Positions 25,064 through 32,421 are shown, numbered from the stretch's first letter. The stretch is 32,421 nt of DNA from an uncultured Prevotellaceae bacterium (GCA_900318795.1 ONLU01000031.1:1-32421); one strand, 5' to 3'. Notes: generated from the letters alone by a model not told the origin. Numbers and translations are program-made.

Positions 25064-26401
25064 ATGAAAAAACGTATATTTGGAAGCCTGCTGATGGGCT
25101 TTCTGACCGTATCCGCCATGGGACAGGTAAGCAAGACGCTATCCCCTTACAGCCAGTTCGGATTAGGTACACTGGCTGACCAGTCTCAGAGTTTCGGACG
25201 CGGAATGGCTGGACTTTCCATGGGTGTAAGAAACGGCAAGTATGTCAATGTGCAGAACCCCGCATCCTACTCTTCTATTGATTCGTTGACGATGATTTTG
25301 GATTTGGGCGTATCTGGCCAGATTACTAATTTCAAGGAGGGCGGTAGGCGGCTCAATGCCAAGACTGCCGACTTCGACTATGCCGTCGCAGCTTTCCGCG
25401 TGTTGCCCAAGATGGGTGCCAGCTTTGGCGTGATTCCTTATTCGAACATTGGCTATAACTACACGTCGGAGGGATGGATTGGCGAGGCTGGCAGTGAGTA
25501 CTATGCCAGCATTTCGAACAACTACTATGGACTGGTGTATGATGGAAGTGGTGGCTTCAGCCAGGCTTTTATTGGTTTGGGATGGGAGATTGCCAAAGGG
25601 CTGTCCGTAGGTGCCAACGTCTCCTATTTCTGGGGTAAGTATGAGAGGTCGGGAACCTATGTCCCCACAGACACATACCAGAATACGCTGATGAGAACCT
25701 ATTCAACCAATATCAACAGTTGGAAGCTCGACTTCGGCGCACAGTATTCCAGAGAGTTGAACAAGGACAACTTGTTGACCGTAGGTGCCACCTTTGGCCT
25801 TGGACATAAACTGGGAGCAAATGCAAATCTTGAAATTATAGGAACTAATCCGCAGACAGCGGTGTCTTCTACAAAACGAATGAGCGTGGATAATGCCTTC
25901 GAGTTGCCTATGAGTTTCGGAGCAGGCCTGACGCTGGTTCATAAGAACAGCCTGACCATTGGCGCTGACTACATGATGCAGAAGTGGGGCTCGCTGGATT
26001 ATCCTGTGGTGGAGCAAAACGGTGACAAATCGGAATATTTGCCTAAGAGCGGCCTTCTGAAAGACCGCCACAAGGTGGTAGTCGGTGCAGACTGGATACC
26101 CAATCAGTCGGCCCGTTCGTTCTTCAAGCGCGTACACTACCGTATGGGTGTTTCCTATGCTACACCTTATTATAATATAAATAGAGGTGACGGCGTGGTG
26201 CATAACGGACCCAAAGAACTGTGCGTCAGCGCAGGTTTCGGTATTCCCATCGTGAACACTTGGAATAACCGTACCTCGCTGAATATCAGCGCACAGTGGG
26301 TACACACCTCAGCCAAGGACCTGATCACAGAGAACTGCTTCCGTATCAATATCGGATTGACATTCAACGAGCGTTGGTTTGCTAAATGGAAGGTCGACTA
26401 A
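25064..26401 (+). CDS. Outer-membrane beta-barrel protein
   Basis: A 445-residue protein with a signal peptide ('RIFGSLLMGFLTVSAMGQ') and a mature part of alternating amphipathic strands rich in Gly and aromatic residues. The start 'LSPYSQFGLGTL...RGMAGLSMG..N...VNVQNPASYSSID' is characteristic of a Bacteroidetes outer-membrane protein family with FadL/PorV-like N-termini. The ATG at 25064 is chosen because it opens the signal peptide; the in-frame upstream codons overlap the promoter. It overlaps lptC by 16 nt. Ligand or partner is unknown; the lptC linkage suggests envelope biogenesis. Confidence 0.8.
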   Translation: MKKRIFGSLLMGFLTVSAMGQVSKTLSPYSQFGLGTLADQSQSFGRGMAGLSMGVRNGKYVNVQNPASYSSIDSLTMILDLGVSGQITNFKEGGRRLNAKTADFDYAVAAFRVLPKMGASFGVIPYSNIGYNYTSEGWIGEAGSEYYASISNNYYGLVYDGSGGFSQAFIGLGWEIAKGLSVGANVSYFWGKYERSGTYVPTDTYQNTLMRTYSTNINSWKLDFGAQYSRELNKDNLLTVGATFGLGHKLGANANLEIIGTNPQTAVSSTKRMSVDNAFELPMSFGAGLTLVHKNSLTIGADYMMQKWGSLDYPVVEQNGDKSEYLPKSGLLKDRHKVVVGADWIPNQSARSFFKRVHYRMGVSYATPYYNINRGDGVVHNGPKELCVSAGFGIPIVNTWNNRTSLNISAQWVHTSAKDLITENCFRINIGLTFNERWFAKWKVD

Positions 26402-27063
26402 CAGTTATTCTTGTCGTGTTGTCTTTGGTGTTCCTGGGCTCGTGTGAAGAGCACAAGGAACATACTGCACCTGCCGTCCGCGATCGTGATTCCGCCTCGA
26501 TGATGGTCAGTTACGGGGTGAATACACTGATTTCCGATTCGGGTGTCATCAAGTATAAGATAGTGACTGAGCGGTGGGACGTCAACACGGTGAAACAGCC
26601 TACGCGCTGGACCTTCGAGAAAGGTATCTTCCTGGAACAGTTCGACGAGAAGTTCCACGTAGAGGGCTACATCACCGCAGACACAGCCTGGTACTATGAC
26701 CAGCTGAAGCTTTGGGAACTGCGTGGACGTGTGCATATACGCAATGTCAACGGGCTCATCTTCGACAGCGAAGAACTGTTCTGGGACGGCATACGCCATG
26801 AGTTCTATTCCCATAAGTTTTCCAAGGTCGTTACTCCGGAGAGAACTATGCAGGGAACTTATTTCCGCAGCGATGAGCACATGACGCACTATGAGGTGAC
26901 CAACAGTGTGGGTTCCTTCATGTCGGAAGACTTTGACGGCAGTCAGCAGTCGGCAGACAACGAACAGGAGAAGAAAGACACCACGCAGGCTCCGCCGCCT
27001 CCTGCCCGTCAGGCTGCCACCCGCCACAAGGCAACCCAGAAATCAAGCTATACGACACCATGA
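26386..27063 (+). CDS. lptC: LptC-like LPS export lipoprotein
   Basis: A 225-residue protein with a lipobox (LGSC, C20) and the LptC jelly-roll pattern: 'MMVSYGVNTLISDSGVIKYKI', then 'WTFEKGIFLEQFDE', 'ITADTAWYYDQLKLWELRG', 'SEELFWDGIRHEFYSHKF' and 'MQGTYFRSDEHMTHYEV'. LptC hands LPS from LptB2FG to LptA in the periplasm. The last 45 residues are a disordered Q/P/A-rich tail (TQAPPPPARQ). In Bacteroidetes LptC homologues are often lipoproteins, as here. It starts 16 nt inside the outer-membrane protein gene and shares ATGA with the next gene. Confidence 0.85.
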   Translation: MEGRLTVILVVLSLVFLGSCEEHKEHTAPAVRDRDSASMMVSYGVNTLISDSGVIKYKIVTERWDVNTVKQPTRWTFEKGIFLEQFDEKFHVEGYITADTAWYYDQLKLWELRGRVHIRNVNGLIFDSEELFWDGIRHEFYSHKFSKVVTPERTMQGTYFRSDEHMTHYEVTNSVGSFMSEDFDGSQQSADNEQEKKDTTQAPPPPARQAATRHKATQKSSYTTP

Positions 27064-28319
27064 CAGAACTCATGATAGGACTGATCATCTCGATGGTTTT
27101 CTCCGCTTTTTTCTCAGGCATGGAGATAGCCTTTGTGTCGAGCAACCGCCTGCGTGCCGAGATGGATCGCGAGAAGAACGGTCTCTCACAGCGGGCCCTG
27201 GCGGTGTTTTACGCCCACCCCAGCAATTTCATCTCTACCATGCTGGTGGGCAACAATATCGCACTCGTTGTCTACGGTATCCTGTTTGCCCAGATTTTCG
27301 ATGCGACGCTCTTTGCACCCCTGAGCGACGGGGCCCGCGTGACCTGCGATACACTGTTGTCGACGGTCGTCGTGCTCTTTACCGGAGAGTTTTTGCCGAA
27401 GACTATTTTCAAGTCCAATCCTAATGGGATGCTGACGTTTTTCGCCCTGCCGGCGTTTGTGTGCTATGTCCTGCTTTACCCTGTTTCGCGCTTCTCGACG
27501 GCCTTGTCCCGGGGATTGCTACGCCTGTTCGGCGTCAGACTGCCCAAGGAGACGGAGGGCAAGGAGTTTACCAAGGTCGACCTCGACTATCTGGTGCAGT
27601 CGAGCATAGACAATGCCAAGGACGACACGGAGATAGAGGACGAGGTGGAGTTGTTTCACAATGCCCTCGACTTTGCCGATACCAAGGTGCGTGACTGTAT
27701 GATACCCAGAACCGAGATTGACGCCATCGACATTGAGGACTGCACGGTGGAGCAGCTCAAGAACAAGTTCATAGACAGCGGCCATAGCAAGATAGTGGTC
27801 TATCGTGATGATATAGACCACATTATCGGCTACATCCACTCGTCAGAACTGTTCAAGCACATTGCCGACATCTCGAAGCATGTCCGCGAAATGCCCTACG
27901 TGCCGGAAACGATGGCTGCACGCAAACTGATGCACATCTTCCTGCAGCAGAAGAAGTCGCTGGGCGTGGTGGTCGATGAGTTCGGAGGCACCAGCGGCAT
28001 CGTCTCGCTGGAAGACATCGTCGAGGAGATTACCGGCGACATAGAGGACGAACACGACAGCCAGAAATATGTGGCCAAGCAACTTGCCGACGGCGACTAC
28101 ATCCTGTCGGCCCGTCTGGAGATAGAGAAGGTGAACGAACTCTTTGACCTGGATCTGCCTGAGAGTGACGACTATATGACCGTCGGAGGGCTGATACTTC
28201 ACGAATATCAGTCGTTCCCCAAACTCAACGAGGTCATTCGCATCGGGCGTTTTGAATTTAAAATCGTAAAAAATACAATGACAAAAATCGAACTGGTAAG
28301 GCTAAAAGTCATAGAATAA
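27060..28319 (+). CDS. CNNM/CorC-type transporter (hemolysin family)
   Basis: A 419-residue membrane protein of the CNNM/HlyC-CorC family. The N-terminal DUF21 domain (residues 1-150) shows about four transmembrane segments. It is followed by two CBS domains ('CMIPRTEIDAIDIEDCTVEQ' at about residue 215 and 'MHIFLQQKKSLGVVVDEFGG' at about 290). The C-terminal CorC_HlyC domain ends the protein ('EIEKVNELFDLDLPESDDY...GGLILHE'). Family members export Mg2+/Co2+; 'hemolysin' is a legacy label. Translational coupling to lptC is indicated by the ATGA overlap. Confidence 0.9.
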   Translation: MTELMIGLIISMVFSAFFSGMEIAFVSSNRLRAEMDREKNGLSQRALAVFYAHPSNFISTMLVGNNIALVVYGILFAQIFDATLFAPLSDGARVTCDTLLSTVVVLFTGEFLPKTIFKSNPNGMLTFFALPAFVCYVLLYPVSRFSTALSRGLLRLFGVRLPKETEGKEFTKVDLDYLVQSSIDNAKDDTEIEDEVELFHNALDFADTKVRDCMIPRTEIDAIDIEDCTVEQLKNKFIDSGHSKIVVYRDDIDHIIGYIHSSELFKHIADISKHVREMPYVPETMAARKLMHIFLQQKKSLGVVVDEFGGTSGIVSLEDIVEEITGDIEDEHDSQKYVAKQLADGDYILSARLEIEKVNELFDLDLPESDDYMTVGGLILHEYQSFPKLNEVIRIGRFEFKIVKNTMTKIELVRLKVIE

Positions 28320-28363
28320 GGTATTTTTTTGCAAAAACATGCCGATGTTTGCGCGAAATTTAG

Positions 28364-28371
28364 TAATTTTG
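28364..28371 (+). promoter_or_regulatory. -7 box of ppiD
   Basis: TAATTTTG, 43 nt before the ATG at 28415, in the 95-nt gap after the CorC gene. No convincing -33 element at the standard spacing. Confidence 0.5.
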
Positions 28372-28414
28372 CAGGCTGAAATAGAAAATAACAACAAAAT
28401 AATAAATAAAAACA

Positions 28415-30559
28415 ATGGCAGCAATTGGAAAAATCAGAAGCTGGGGACCAGTACTCGCTACGGTGATTGGTCTGGCCCTCTTTGCATTCATTGCCGAAGA
28501 GATGTTCCGTTCATGCGAGGCAACTGGCAACGAGCGACGTCAGCAAGTAGGCGAAGTGTTAGGTAAGAAAATCTCGGTTCAGGAGTTCCAGTCACTCGTT
28601 GACGAGTACCAGGACGTCATCAAGATGACTCAGGGTCGCGACAACCTCTCTGAGGAGGAACTCAACCAGGTGAAGGATCAGGTTTGGCAGCAGTTTGTCA
28701 ACAACACCATCCTGGAGAAGGAAGCCGAGAAGCTGGGTCTCACCGTTACAGACGCCGAGATGCAGAACGTCCTGAAGGCTGGTACGCACCCCATGTTGGC
28801 TCAGACGCCGTTTGTCAATCAGCAGACAGGTCGTTTCGATGCTACACAGCTCACCAAGTTCCTGGCCGACTACAAGAAGGCACAGCAGACTACAGGCGAA
28901 AACGAGATGGTTGAGCAGTACCAGCGCATCTACAACTACTGGAAGTTCATCGAGAAGAATCTCCGTCAGCAGATGCTGGCTCAGAAATACCAGGCTCTGC
29001 TCGGACAGTGCCTCCTCTCTAACCCCATATCAGCCAAGATGGCTTTTGAGGGACAGAATCAGGAGAGTGACATCCAGCTCGCAGCACTGCCTTACAGCGC
29101 TATCAAGGACGCTGATGTCACCGTCAGTGACGCTGACCTCAAGGCTAAGTACGACGAGAAGAAGGAGATGTTCAAGCAGTACGTCGAGAGCCGCGACATC
29201 AAGTATGTCGACTATCAGGTCGTAGCCTCTGCTGCTGACCGCGCAGCGCTCATGAAGACCATGAAGGAGGCTCAGCAGAACTTTCAGGCTGGCCAGGCTG
29301 TTGCCGAGGTGGTACGCAAGGCTCAGTCACAGCAGGCTTACGTGGGCATCCCCGTCAGCCGCAATGCATTGCCTACCGACATCGCCGCCAAGATTGACTC
29401 CATGACCGTAGGCAGCGTCTCTGCTCCCTTCGAGACCAAGTTCGACAACACACTGAACGTGGTGAAGTTCGTCAACAAGGTGCAGTTGCCTGACTCAGTA
29501 GAGTATCGTCAGATTCAGGTTGGCGCCGAGACTGCCGAGGCCGCCAAGAAGCGTGCTGATAGCATCTATACCGCCCTGCAGGGTGGGGCAGAGTTCGAAG
29601 CACTGGCTAAGAAGTACGGACAGACCGGTGACAAGCAGTGGCTCACCTCTGCCATGTACGAGCGTGCCCAGAACCTCGATGCCGATACCAAGAACTACCT
29701 CAATGTGCTGACCACCCTGGGTGCCGGTGAGTCTAAGAATCTGGAGATGAGCCAGGGCAACATCATCATTCAGGTGACAGCCCGTCGCGCCATGGTCGAC
29801 AAGTACGATGTCGCCATCGTCAAGCACACCATCGACTTCTCCAAGGACACCTACTCACAGGCATACAACAAGTTCTCTCAGTATGTCAGCGAGAACAAGA
29901 CCCTGGAGCAGCTGGAAGCCAACGCCAAGAAGTTCGGCTTCAACGTCCAGGAGCGTAAGGACCTCTATAGCTCAGAGCACAATGTGGCTGGCCTGCGTTC
30001 AACACGCGATGCCATGAAGTGGATTTTCGACTCTAAGGCTGGCGAGGTTTCTCCCCTCTACGAGTGTGGCAACAACGACCACCTGCTGGTCATCGCGCTC
30101 ACCAAGGTTCATGCCGAGGGCTATCGTGACCTCGCTGACGTTGAAGAGATGGTCAAGCAGGAGGTTATCCGCGACAAGAAGTTCCAGAAGGCAGCCGAGC
30201 AGCTGGCAGGTGTCAAGTCTGTTGCTGACGCCAAGGCCAAGGGTGCTACCGTTGACAGCGTTCGCCAGATCACCTTCTCAGCACCCGTCTTCGTTCAGTC
30301 TGCCGGAGCCTCTGAGCCCGCACTGAGTGGAGCCGTAGCAGCTGCCAAGGCTGGACAGTTCGTCTCAAATGCCGTCAAGGGTAATGGTGCCGCCTATGTG
30401 TTCCAGGTTCTTCAGAAGAAGGAACGCGAGGGAGCCAAGATGGATGCCAAGCAGCAGCAGACACAGCTCAAGCAGATGGCCATGCAGGCTGCAAGCCGTT
30501 TCATGAACGAACTCTACTTGAAGGCAGGAGTCAAGGACAACCGCTACTTGTTCTTCTAA
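28415..30559 (+). CDS. ppiD: PpiD-type periplasmic peptidyl-prolyl isomerase
   Basis: A 714-residue membrane-anchored chaperone. One N-terminal transmembrane helix ('PVLATVIGLALFAFIAEEMF', residues about 12-31) is followed by a SurA_N-like helical region (residues 45-230). Parvulin-type segments follow, one at about 240-345 and one at about 345-450 ('YRQIQVGAETAEAAKKRADS', 'AEFEALAKKYGQTGDKQW'). C-terminal helices complete the SurA/PpiD fold. PpiD works near the Sec translocon on newly exported proteins, which fits its proximity to secA, lnb and lptC. Codon use is strongly biased to C-ending, highly expressed-type codons. Confidence 0.9.
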   Translation: MAAIGKIRSWGPVLATVIGLALFAFIAEEMFRSCEATGNERRQQVGEVLGKKISVQEFQSLVDEYQDVIKMTQGRDNLSEEELNQVKDQVWQQFVNNTILEKEAEKLGLTVTDAEMQNVLKAGTHPMLAQTPFVNQQTGRFDATQLTKFLADYKKAQQTTGENEMVEQYQRIYNYWKFIEKNLRQQMLAQKYQALLGQCLLSNPISAKMAFEGQNQESDIQLAALPYSAIKDADVTVSDADLKAKYDEKKEMFKQYVESRDIKYVDYQVVASAADRAALMKTMKEAQQNFQAGQAVAEVVRKAQSQQAYVGIPVSRNALPTDIAAKIDSMTVGSVSAPFETKFDNTLNVVKFVNKVQLPDSVEYRQIQVGAETAEAAKKRADSIYTALQGGAEFEALAKKYGQTGDKQWLTSAMYERAQNLDADTKNYLNVLTTLGAGESKNLEMSQGNIIIQVTARRAMVDKYDVAIVKHTIDFSKDTYSQAYNKFSQYVSENKTLEQLEANAKKFGFNVQERKDLYSSEHNVAGLRSTRDAMKWIFDSKAGEVSPLYECGNNDHLLVIALTKVHAEGYRDLADVEEMVKQEVIRDKKFQKAAEQLAGVKSVADAKAKGATVDSVRQITFSAPVFVQSAGASEPALSGAVAAAKAGQFVSNAVKGNGAAYVFQVLQKKEREGAKMDAKQQQTQLKQMAMQAASRFMNELYLKAGVKDNRYLFF

Positions 30560-30591
30560 GACAAAAGACACCAACAAGTATAAAGAAAAAA

Positions 30592-30625
30592 GAGAGGGCT
30601 CTCACATCACAGTGGGAGCCCTCTC
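30592..30625 (-). terminator. Strong intrinsic terminator of the smalltalk transcript
   Basis: A 14-bp stem (30612-30625 with 30592-30605, one G-U pair) with a 6-nt loop is followed on the minus strand by TTTTTTC. On the plus strand there is no T-run behind the stem, so it serves mainly the minus-strand transcript, though it may also end ppiD mRNA less efficiently. Confidence 0.75.
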
Positions 30626-30705
30626 GCGCATGTTAGTCAGTTGCTTTTTTGAAAATCTACGTCGCCAGAAGTGACAGGCACCTGGTACGTGTCATGATGC
30701 AGGTC

Positions 30706-30795
30706 CTACATCATAGTCGCCTCACCTGCTGCGCCGAGGATGGCGGCAATGACGTAACTGATGACTTTCAGAATTGTTTTCCATGTCTTGTTCAT
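30706..30795 (-). CDS. 'Smalltalk'-type micropeptide
   Basis: A 29-codon frame (MNKTWKTILKVISYVIAAIL, then GAAGEATMM). The K-T-W-K-T-I-L-K-V-I start followed by a hydrophobic, Ala/Gly-rich stretch is the pattern of the tiny Bacteroidetes 'smalltalk protein' family, usually about 30 residues long. It is probably a short membrane-associated peptide; the function is unknown. An own promoter (30932-30963), a leader of about 130 nt and a strong terminator (30592-30625) support a real gene. In other genomes it neighbours HU-like and amidase genes; neither is adjacent here. Confidence 0.7.
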   Translation of the reverse strand: MNKTWKTILKVISYVIAAILGAAGEATMM

Positions 30796-30908
30796 AATCG
30801 TGTGTTTTTTTTATGTGAATAAATAGGGTTAATTATCAAGTACAACGTCGTGCTAGGTGAACGCAGAGCCAAGCTTGCTCGAGCTATGCTGAGCCGACGC
30901 CGAGGTCG

Positions 30909-30931
30909 CCGTAGCATCTCTGTTGCTACGG
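30909..30931 (-). promoter_or_regulatory. 5' hairpin of the smalltalk leader
   Basis: CCGTAGCA (30909-30916) pairs perfectly with TGCTACGG (30924-30931). It lies immediately downstream of the -7 box, so it would form the very 5' end of the mRNA. A second imperfect palindrome (around GAGCCAAGCTTGCTC) follows in the same leader. It could stabilise the transcript. Confidence 0.5.
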
Positions 30932-30963
30932 CAAAGATACGAAAAAATAATCGAGAAAACCAA
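30932..30963 (-). promoter_or_regulatory. Promoter of the smalltalk gene
   Basis: Minus strand TATCTTTG (30939-30932), with TTG (30963-30961) 21 nt upstream. Confidence 0.6.
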
Positions 30964-31004
30964 GCATTTCCCCAATTATTTCCTCACAAAAGTACCGCCC
31001 AGAT

Positions 31005-31131
31005 ACGAAGAAAACGGAAGCCGCGACTGACTTCCGTTTCTCTATTTTTAGCTTTGGGGAACAGGTCAAAGACTCCAGATCTCACCCCTGGTGCCTGACC
31101 CCATGACTATTTGGTGCCTGTCCCCATGACT
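31005..31131. repeat. REP-like repeat, left copy
   Basis: Positions 31005-31088 match 32033-32115 with a single 1-nt gap. The unit contains an 8-bp hairpin (AACGGAAG 31013-31020 with CTTCCGTT 31031-31038) followed by a T-rich stretch. Behind it come two 19-nt direct repeats differing at one base (31090-31108 and 31113-31131, GGTGCCTG(A/T)CCCCATGACT). I recall motifs of this kind as REP sequences linked to Y1 (RAYT) transposases, but could not check this. Confidence 0.75.
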
Positions 31132-31174
31132 GCTTTGGTATAACAAAAGAACCGCATTCTGTTAGGCCTATGTA

Positions 31175-31485
31175 CTATTCACAAAACATTTGGCGCAGAA
31201 CATCTTGTAGAACGGTAATCTCATCAGAAGTGAGTGAGGATATACAGCTCTTCAATCGCCGTTTGTCTATGGTGCGAATCTGATCAGTTGCCATCTCACC
31301 GTTACGATTCATGACGCGACAAGCAACACGATAAGGATAGCCGAGGTAATAGGAACGATAATTACAGTGTCAAGATGGTCGTTAAGCTCTTTGGGGCTGA
31401 CAATAACACACGGACGAATCTTCTGCATCTCAGCACCGACAGTAGGGTTTAGGTCTACCCAGTAAACTTCAAACTGGTTTACCAT
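31175..31485 (-). pseudogene. MazF/PemK-like toxin gene broken by a 1-nt frameshift
   Basis: The frame from 31485 reads FEVYWVDLNPTVGAEMQKIR and on to VIIVPITS, a normal MazF N-terminus, then falls out of frame and stops after about 61 residues. From about 31345 another frame reads GYPYRVACRVMNRNGEMATD and QIRTIDKRRL to a stop at 31175, a normal MazF C-terminus. Adding one base near 31343-31346 gives a continuous protein of 103 residues. MazF toxins are mRNA interferases. The ATG overlaps the antitoxin stop. A sequencing error is the main alternative. Confidence 0.8.
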
Positions 31486-31724
31486 TTCCAGTCCTCCATC
31501 GCTTCATCTTCGAACACATCGGCTGCCATCAACTTGTCCTCCCCGTCGGCATGTGCTTGTTTAGCGGCTGCAGCCCATCCGATGCGGGCAGTTGTATTGG
31601 CATCCTTCTGCTGGGTAGTTACCAATCCCTTCACATACGCCAAGACCTTGGCAAGCAGCGTCTCGTTGTCGGCAATCTCACCCATGGCGCGGTATAGTTC
31701 CGCATTCAGTTGTAATGCTGTCAT
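31479..31724 (-). CDS. Antitoxin of the MazF-like module
   Basis: An 81-residue acidic protein (MTALQLNAELYRAMGEIADN at the start; EDEAMEDWKW at the end), lying upstream of and overlapping the MazF-like frame by 7 nt, the standard antitoxin-first order. The N-terminal 'ALQLNAELYRAMGEIADNE' segment resembles small antitoxin-like proteins paired with PemK/MazF toxins in Prevotella. The acidic C-terminus would bind the toxin. Intact, with its own promoter at 31751-31782. Confidence 0.7.
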   Translation of the reverse strand: MTALQLNAELYRAMGEIADNETLLAKVLAYVKGLVTTQQKDANTTARIGWAAAAKQAHADGEDKLMAADVFEDEAMEDWKW

Positions 31725-31750
31725 AATCTTAAGACTTTTGTTTCACGCTG

Positions 31751-31782
31751 CAAAGATAGGGATTATTTTCTTATCTTCCAAA
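31751..31782 (-). promoter_or_regulatory. Promoter of the toxin-antitoxin module
   Basis: Minus strand TTTG (31782-31779), 20 nt, TATCTTTG (31758-31751), 27 nt before the antitoxin ATG. The -33 box is the first tetranucleotide of a tandem repeat unit. Confidence 0.7.
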
Positions 31783-31913
31783 TTTTCGAGCAGCGAACGC
31801 AATAGATGCTTGCATTATTATTGCTGAGTCGTGAGAAAATTCGCCCAACGGGTCAAATTTTCGAGCAGCGAACGCAATAAATGCCTTGCATTATTATTGC
31901 TGAGTCGTGAGAA
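31779..31913. repeat. Two 59-60-nt direct repeats with internal hairpins
   Basis: 31779-31837 and 31854-31913 are nearly identical (one substitution, one inserted C). Each contains a hairpin (for example GCAATA 31799-31804 with TATTGC 31819-31824). The spacer element at 31836-31857 recurs at 31981-32002 with one mismatch. No gene is seen between 31914 and 32033. Confidence 0.8.
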
Positions 31914-32032
31914 CCGATGGAGCAGCAAGAGCCATTATGCTTGCATGTTTGGCCGCGTCGCGACAGAGGTCAACACAGTTAAAATTCGCCTAACGGGTCA
32001 AAGATTTGGCGACTTATTTCAAAAGCCAAGAC

Positions 32033-32115
32033 ACGAAGAAACGGAAGCCGCGACTGACTTCCGTTTCTCTATTTTTAGCTTTGGGGAACAGGTCAAAGAC
32101 TCCAGATCTCACCCC
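32033..32115. repeat. REP-like repeat, right copy
   Basis: Direct-orientation copy of 31005-31088 lacking one A, with the same hairpin (32040-32047 with 32058-32065). It is followed by a variant of the 19-nt motif (GTGCCCGCCCCCATGACT). It bounds the right side of the broken toxin-antitoxin island. Confidence 0.75.
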
Positions 32116-32205
32116 ATGTGCCCGCCCCCATGACTAAGATAGGGAACATATAACAAAAGTCCCCTGATTCAGGGAAAAGTAGTTAAGAAATACTTAACAT
32201 GAGAA

Positions 32206-32229
32206 AATGACAAATGACAGATGACAGTT
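32206..32229. repeat. 24-nt dispersed repeat, copy 2
   Basis: Identical over 24 nt to the reverse complement of 1752-1775. It is followed by an AT-rich stretch (32265-32325) with no gene. Confidence 0.7.
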
Positions 32230-32335
32230 TTGAAAATGGGCGATAGTGGGTGGGTATGGTTGTCTATCTTATTAATAATTGTATAAATATACTATAAATA
32301 TTATATATATAATAATAATTATTCACTAGTGTCCA

Positions 32336-32421
32336 CTAAATAAAATTAAGAGTCAATTGACCATCATCTGCAACATACTCAGGTTCCTTGGTAAAGAGTT
32401 CCTTGATAGGAGTCTTATCCA
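32336..32421 (-). CDS. C-terminal end of a probable IS4-family transposase (partial)
   Basis: The last 27 codons of a minus-strand gene that enters from the right edge: DKTPIKELFTKEPEYV, then ADDGQLTLNFI and stop. The pattern D-K-T-P-x-x-E-L-x...Q-L-(S/T)-L-x-F resembles the C-termini of Bacteroidetes IS4-like transposases. The sequence just beyond the stop (CACTAGTGTCC, 32324-32334) could be part of an insertion-sequence terminal repeat. Both points rest on memory of similar elements. A coding end is well supported; the family is uncertain. Confidence 0.45.
   Translation of the reverse strand, partial: DKTPIKELFTKEPEYVADDGQLTLNFI

Noticed and set aside
30673-30685. Third copy of the REP-like motif next to the smalltalk gene
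   Set aside because: Only 'acaggcacc' is shared with the 19-nt motif; too short to count.
31831-32133. 100-codon plus-strand frame
   Set aside because: It runs through the repeat units and one REP-like copy, with no start context or domain.

Overview
The window looks like a chromosomal segment of a Bacteroidales bacterium, most likely Prevotella or a close relative. The signs are: repeated TAnnTTTG (-7) boxes, usually with a TTG/TTTG (-33) box 19-21 nt upstream; A-rich translation starts without Shine-Dalgarno sequences; BspA-like leucine-rich-repeat proteins; a HU-related DNA-binding protein; a 'smalltalk'-type micropeptide; the Bacteroidetes lipoprotein N-acyltransferase Lnb; and a SecA of about 1,120 residues.

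Layout. (a) 1-3.8 kb is an accessory patch, all on the minus strand. It holds a truncated BspA-like protein with a strongly structured leader, a mini LRR protein, two related MNT nucleotidyltransferase genes each followed by the stump of a HEPN toxin gene, and a DUF2442 gene. (b) 3.8-4.5 kb is a HU-like protein with a low-complexity acidic tail. (c) 4.6-10.2 kb is ilvD-ilvB-ilvN-acyl-ACP thioesterase-B3/4 domain protein. (d) 10.2-18.0 kb is a leader peptide and transcription attenuator followed by leuA-leuC-leuD-cimA-leuB, a TPR lipoprotein-size periplasmic protein and a DUF5715 (M15-peptidase-like) gene. (e) 18.1-25.0 kb is on the minus strand: lnb, an alkaline-phosphatase-fold protein that has lost its catalytic residues, secA and an ABC ATPase. 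(f) 25.0-30.6 kb is on the plus strand: an outer-membrane protein, lptC, a CNNM/CorC-type transporter and ppiD. (g) 30.6-32.4 kb is repeat-rich accessory DNA with a smalltalk micropeptide, a MazF-like toxin gene broken by a one-base frameshift next to its intact antitoxin, several repeat families, and the last codons of a probable transposase.

How the genes work together. IlvBN and IlvD make the branched-chain keto acids. LeuA with LeuCD and LeuB makes the leucine precursor. CimA (Leptospira type) feeds the same LeuCD/LeuB enzymes with citramalate for isoleucine. No ilvA, ilvC or ilvE lies in the window. The leu block is preceded by a 27-codon reading frame rich in Leu/Ile/Val codons and by mutually exclusive antiterminator and terminator hairpins, so leader-peptide attenuation is the best explanation for its control. 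The 18-31 kb genes are envelope biogenesis functions: protein export, lipoprotein maturation, LPS export and periplasmic folding.

The most interesting items are the leu attenuator, the pseudo-phosphatase translationally coupled to Lnb, the structured RNA upstream of the BspA-like gene, the paired decay of two MNT/HEPN modules that share a near-identical 93-nt segment, and the repeat-bounded broken mazEF island.
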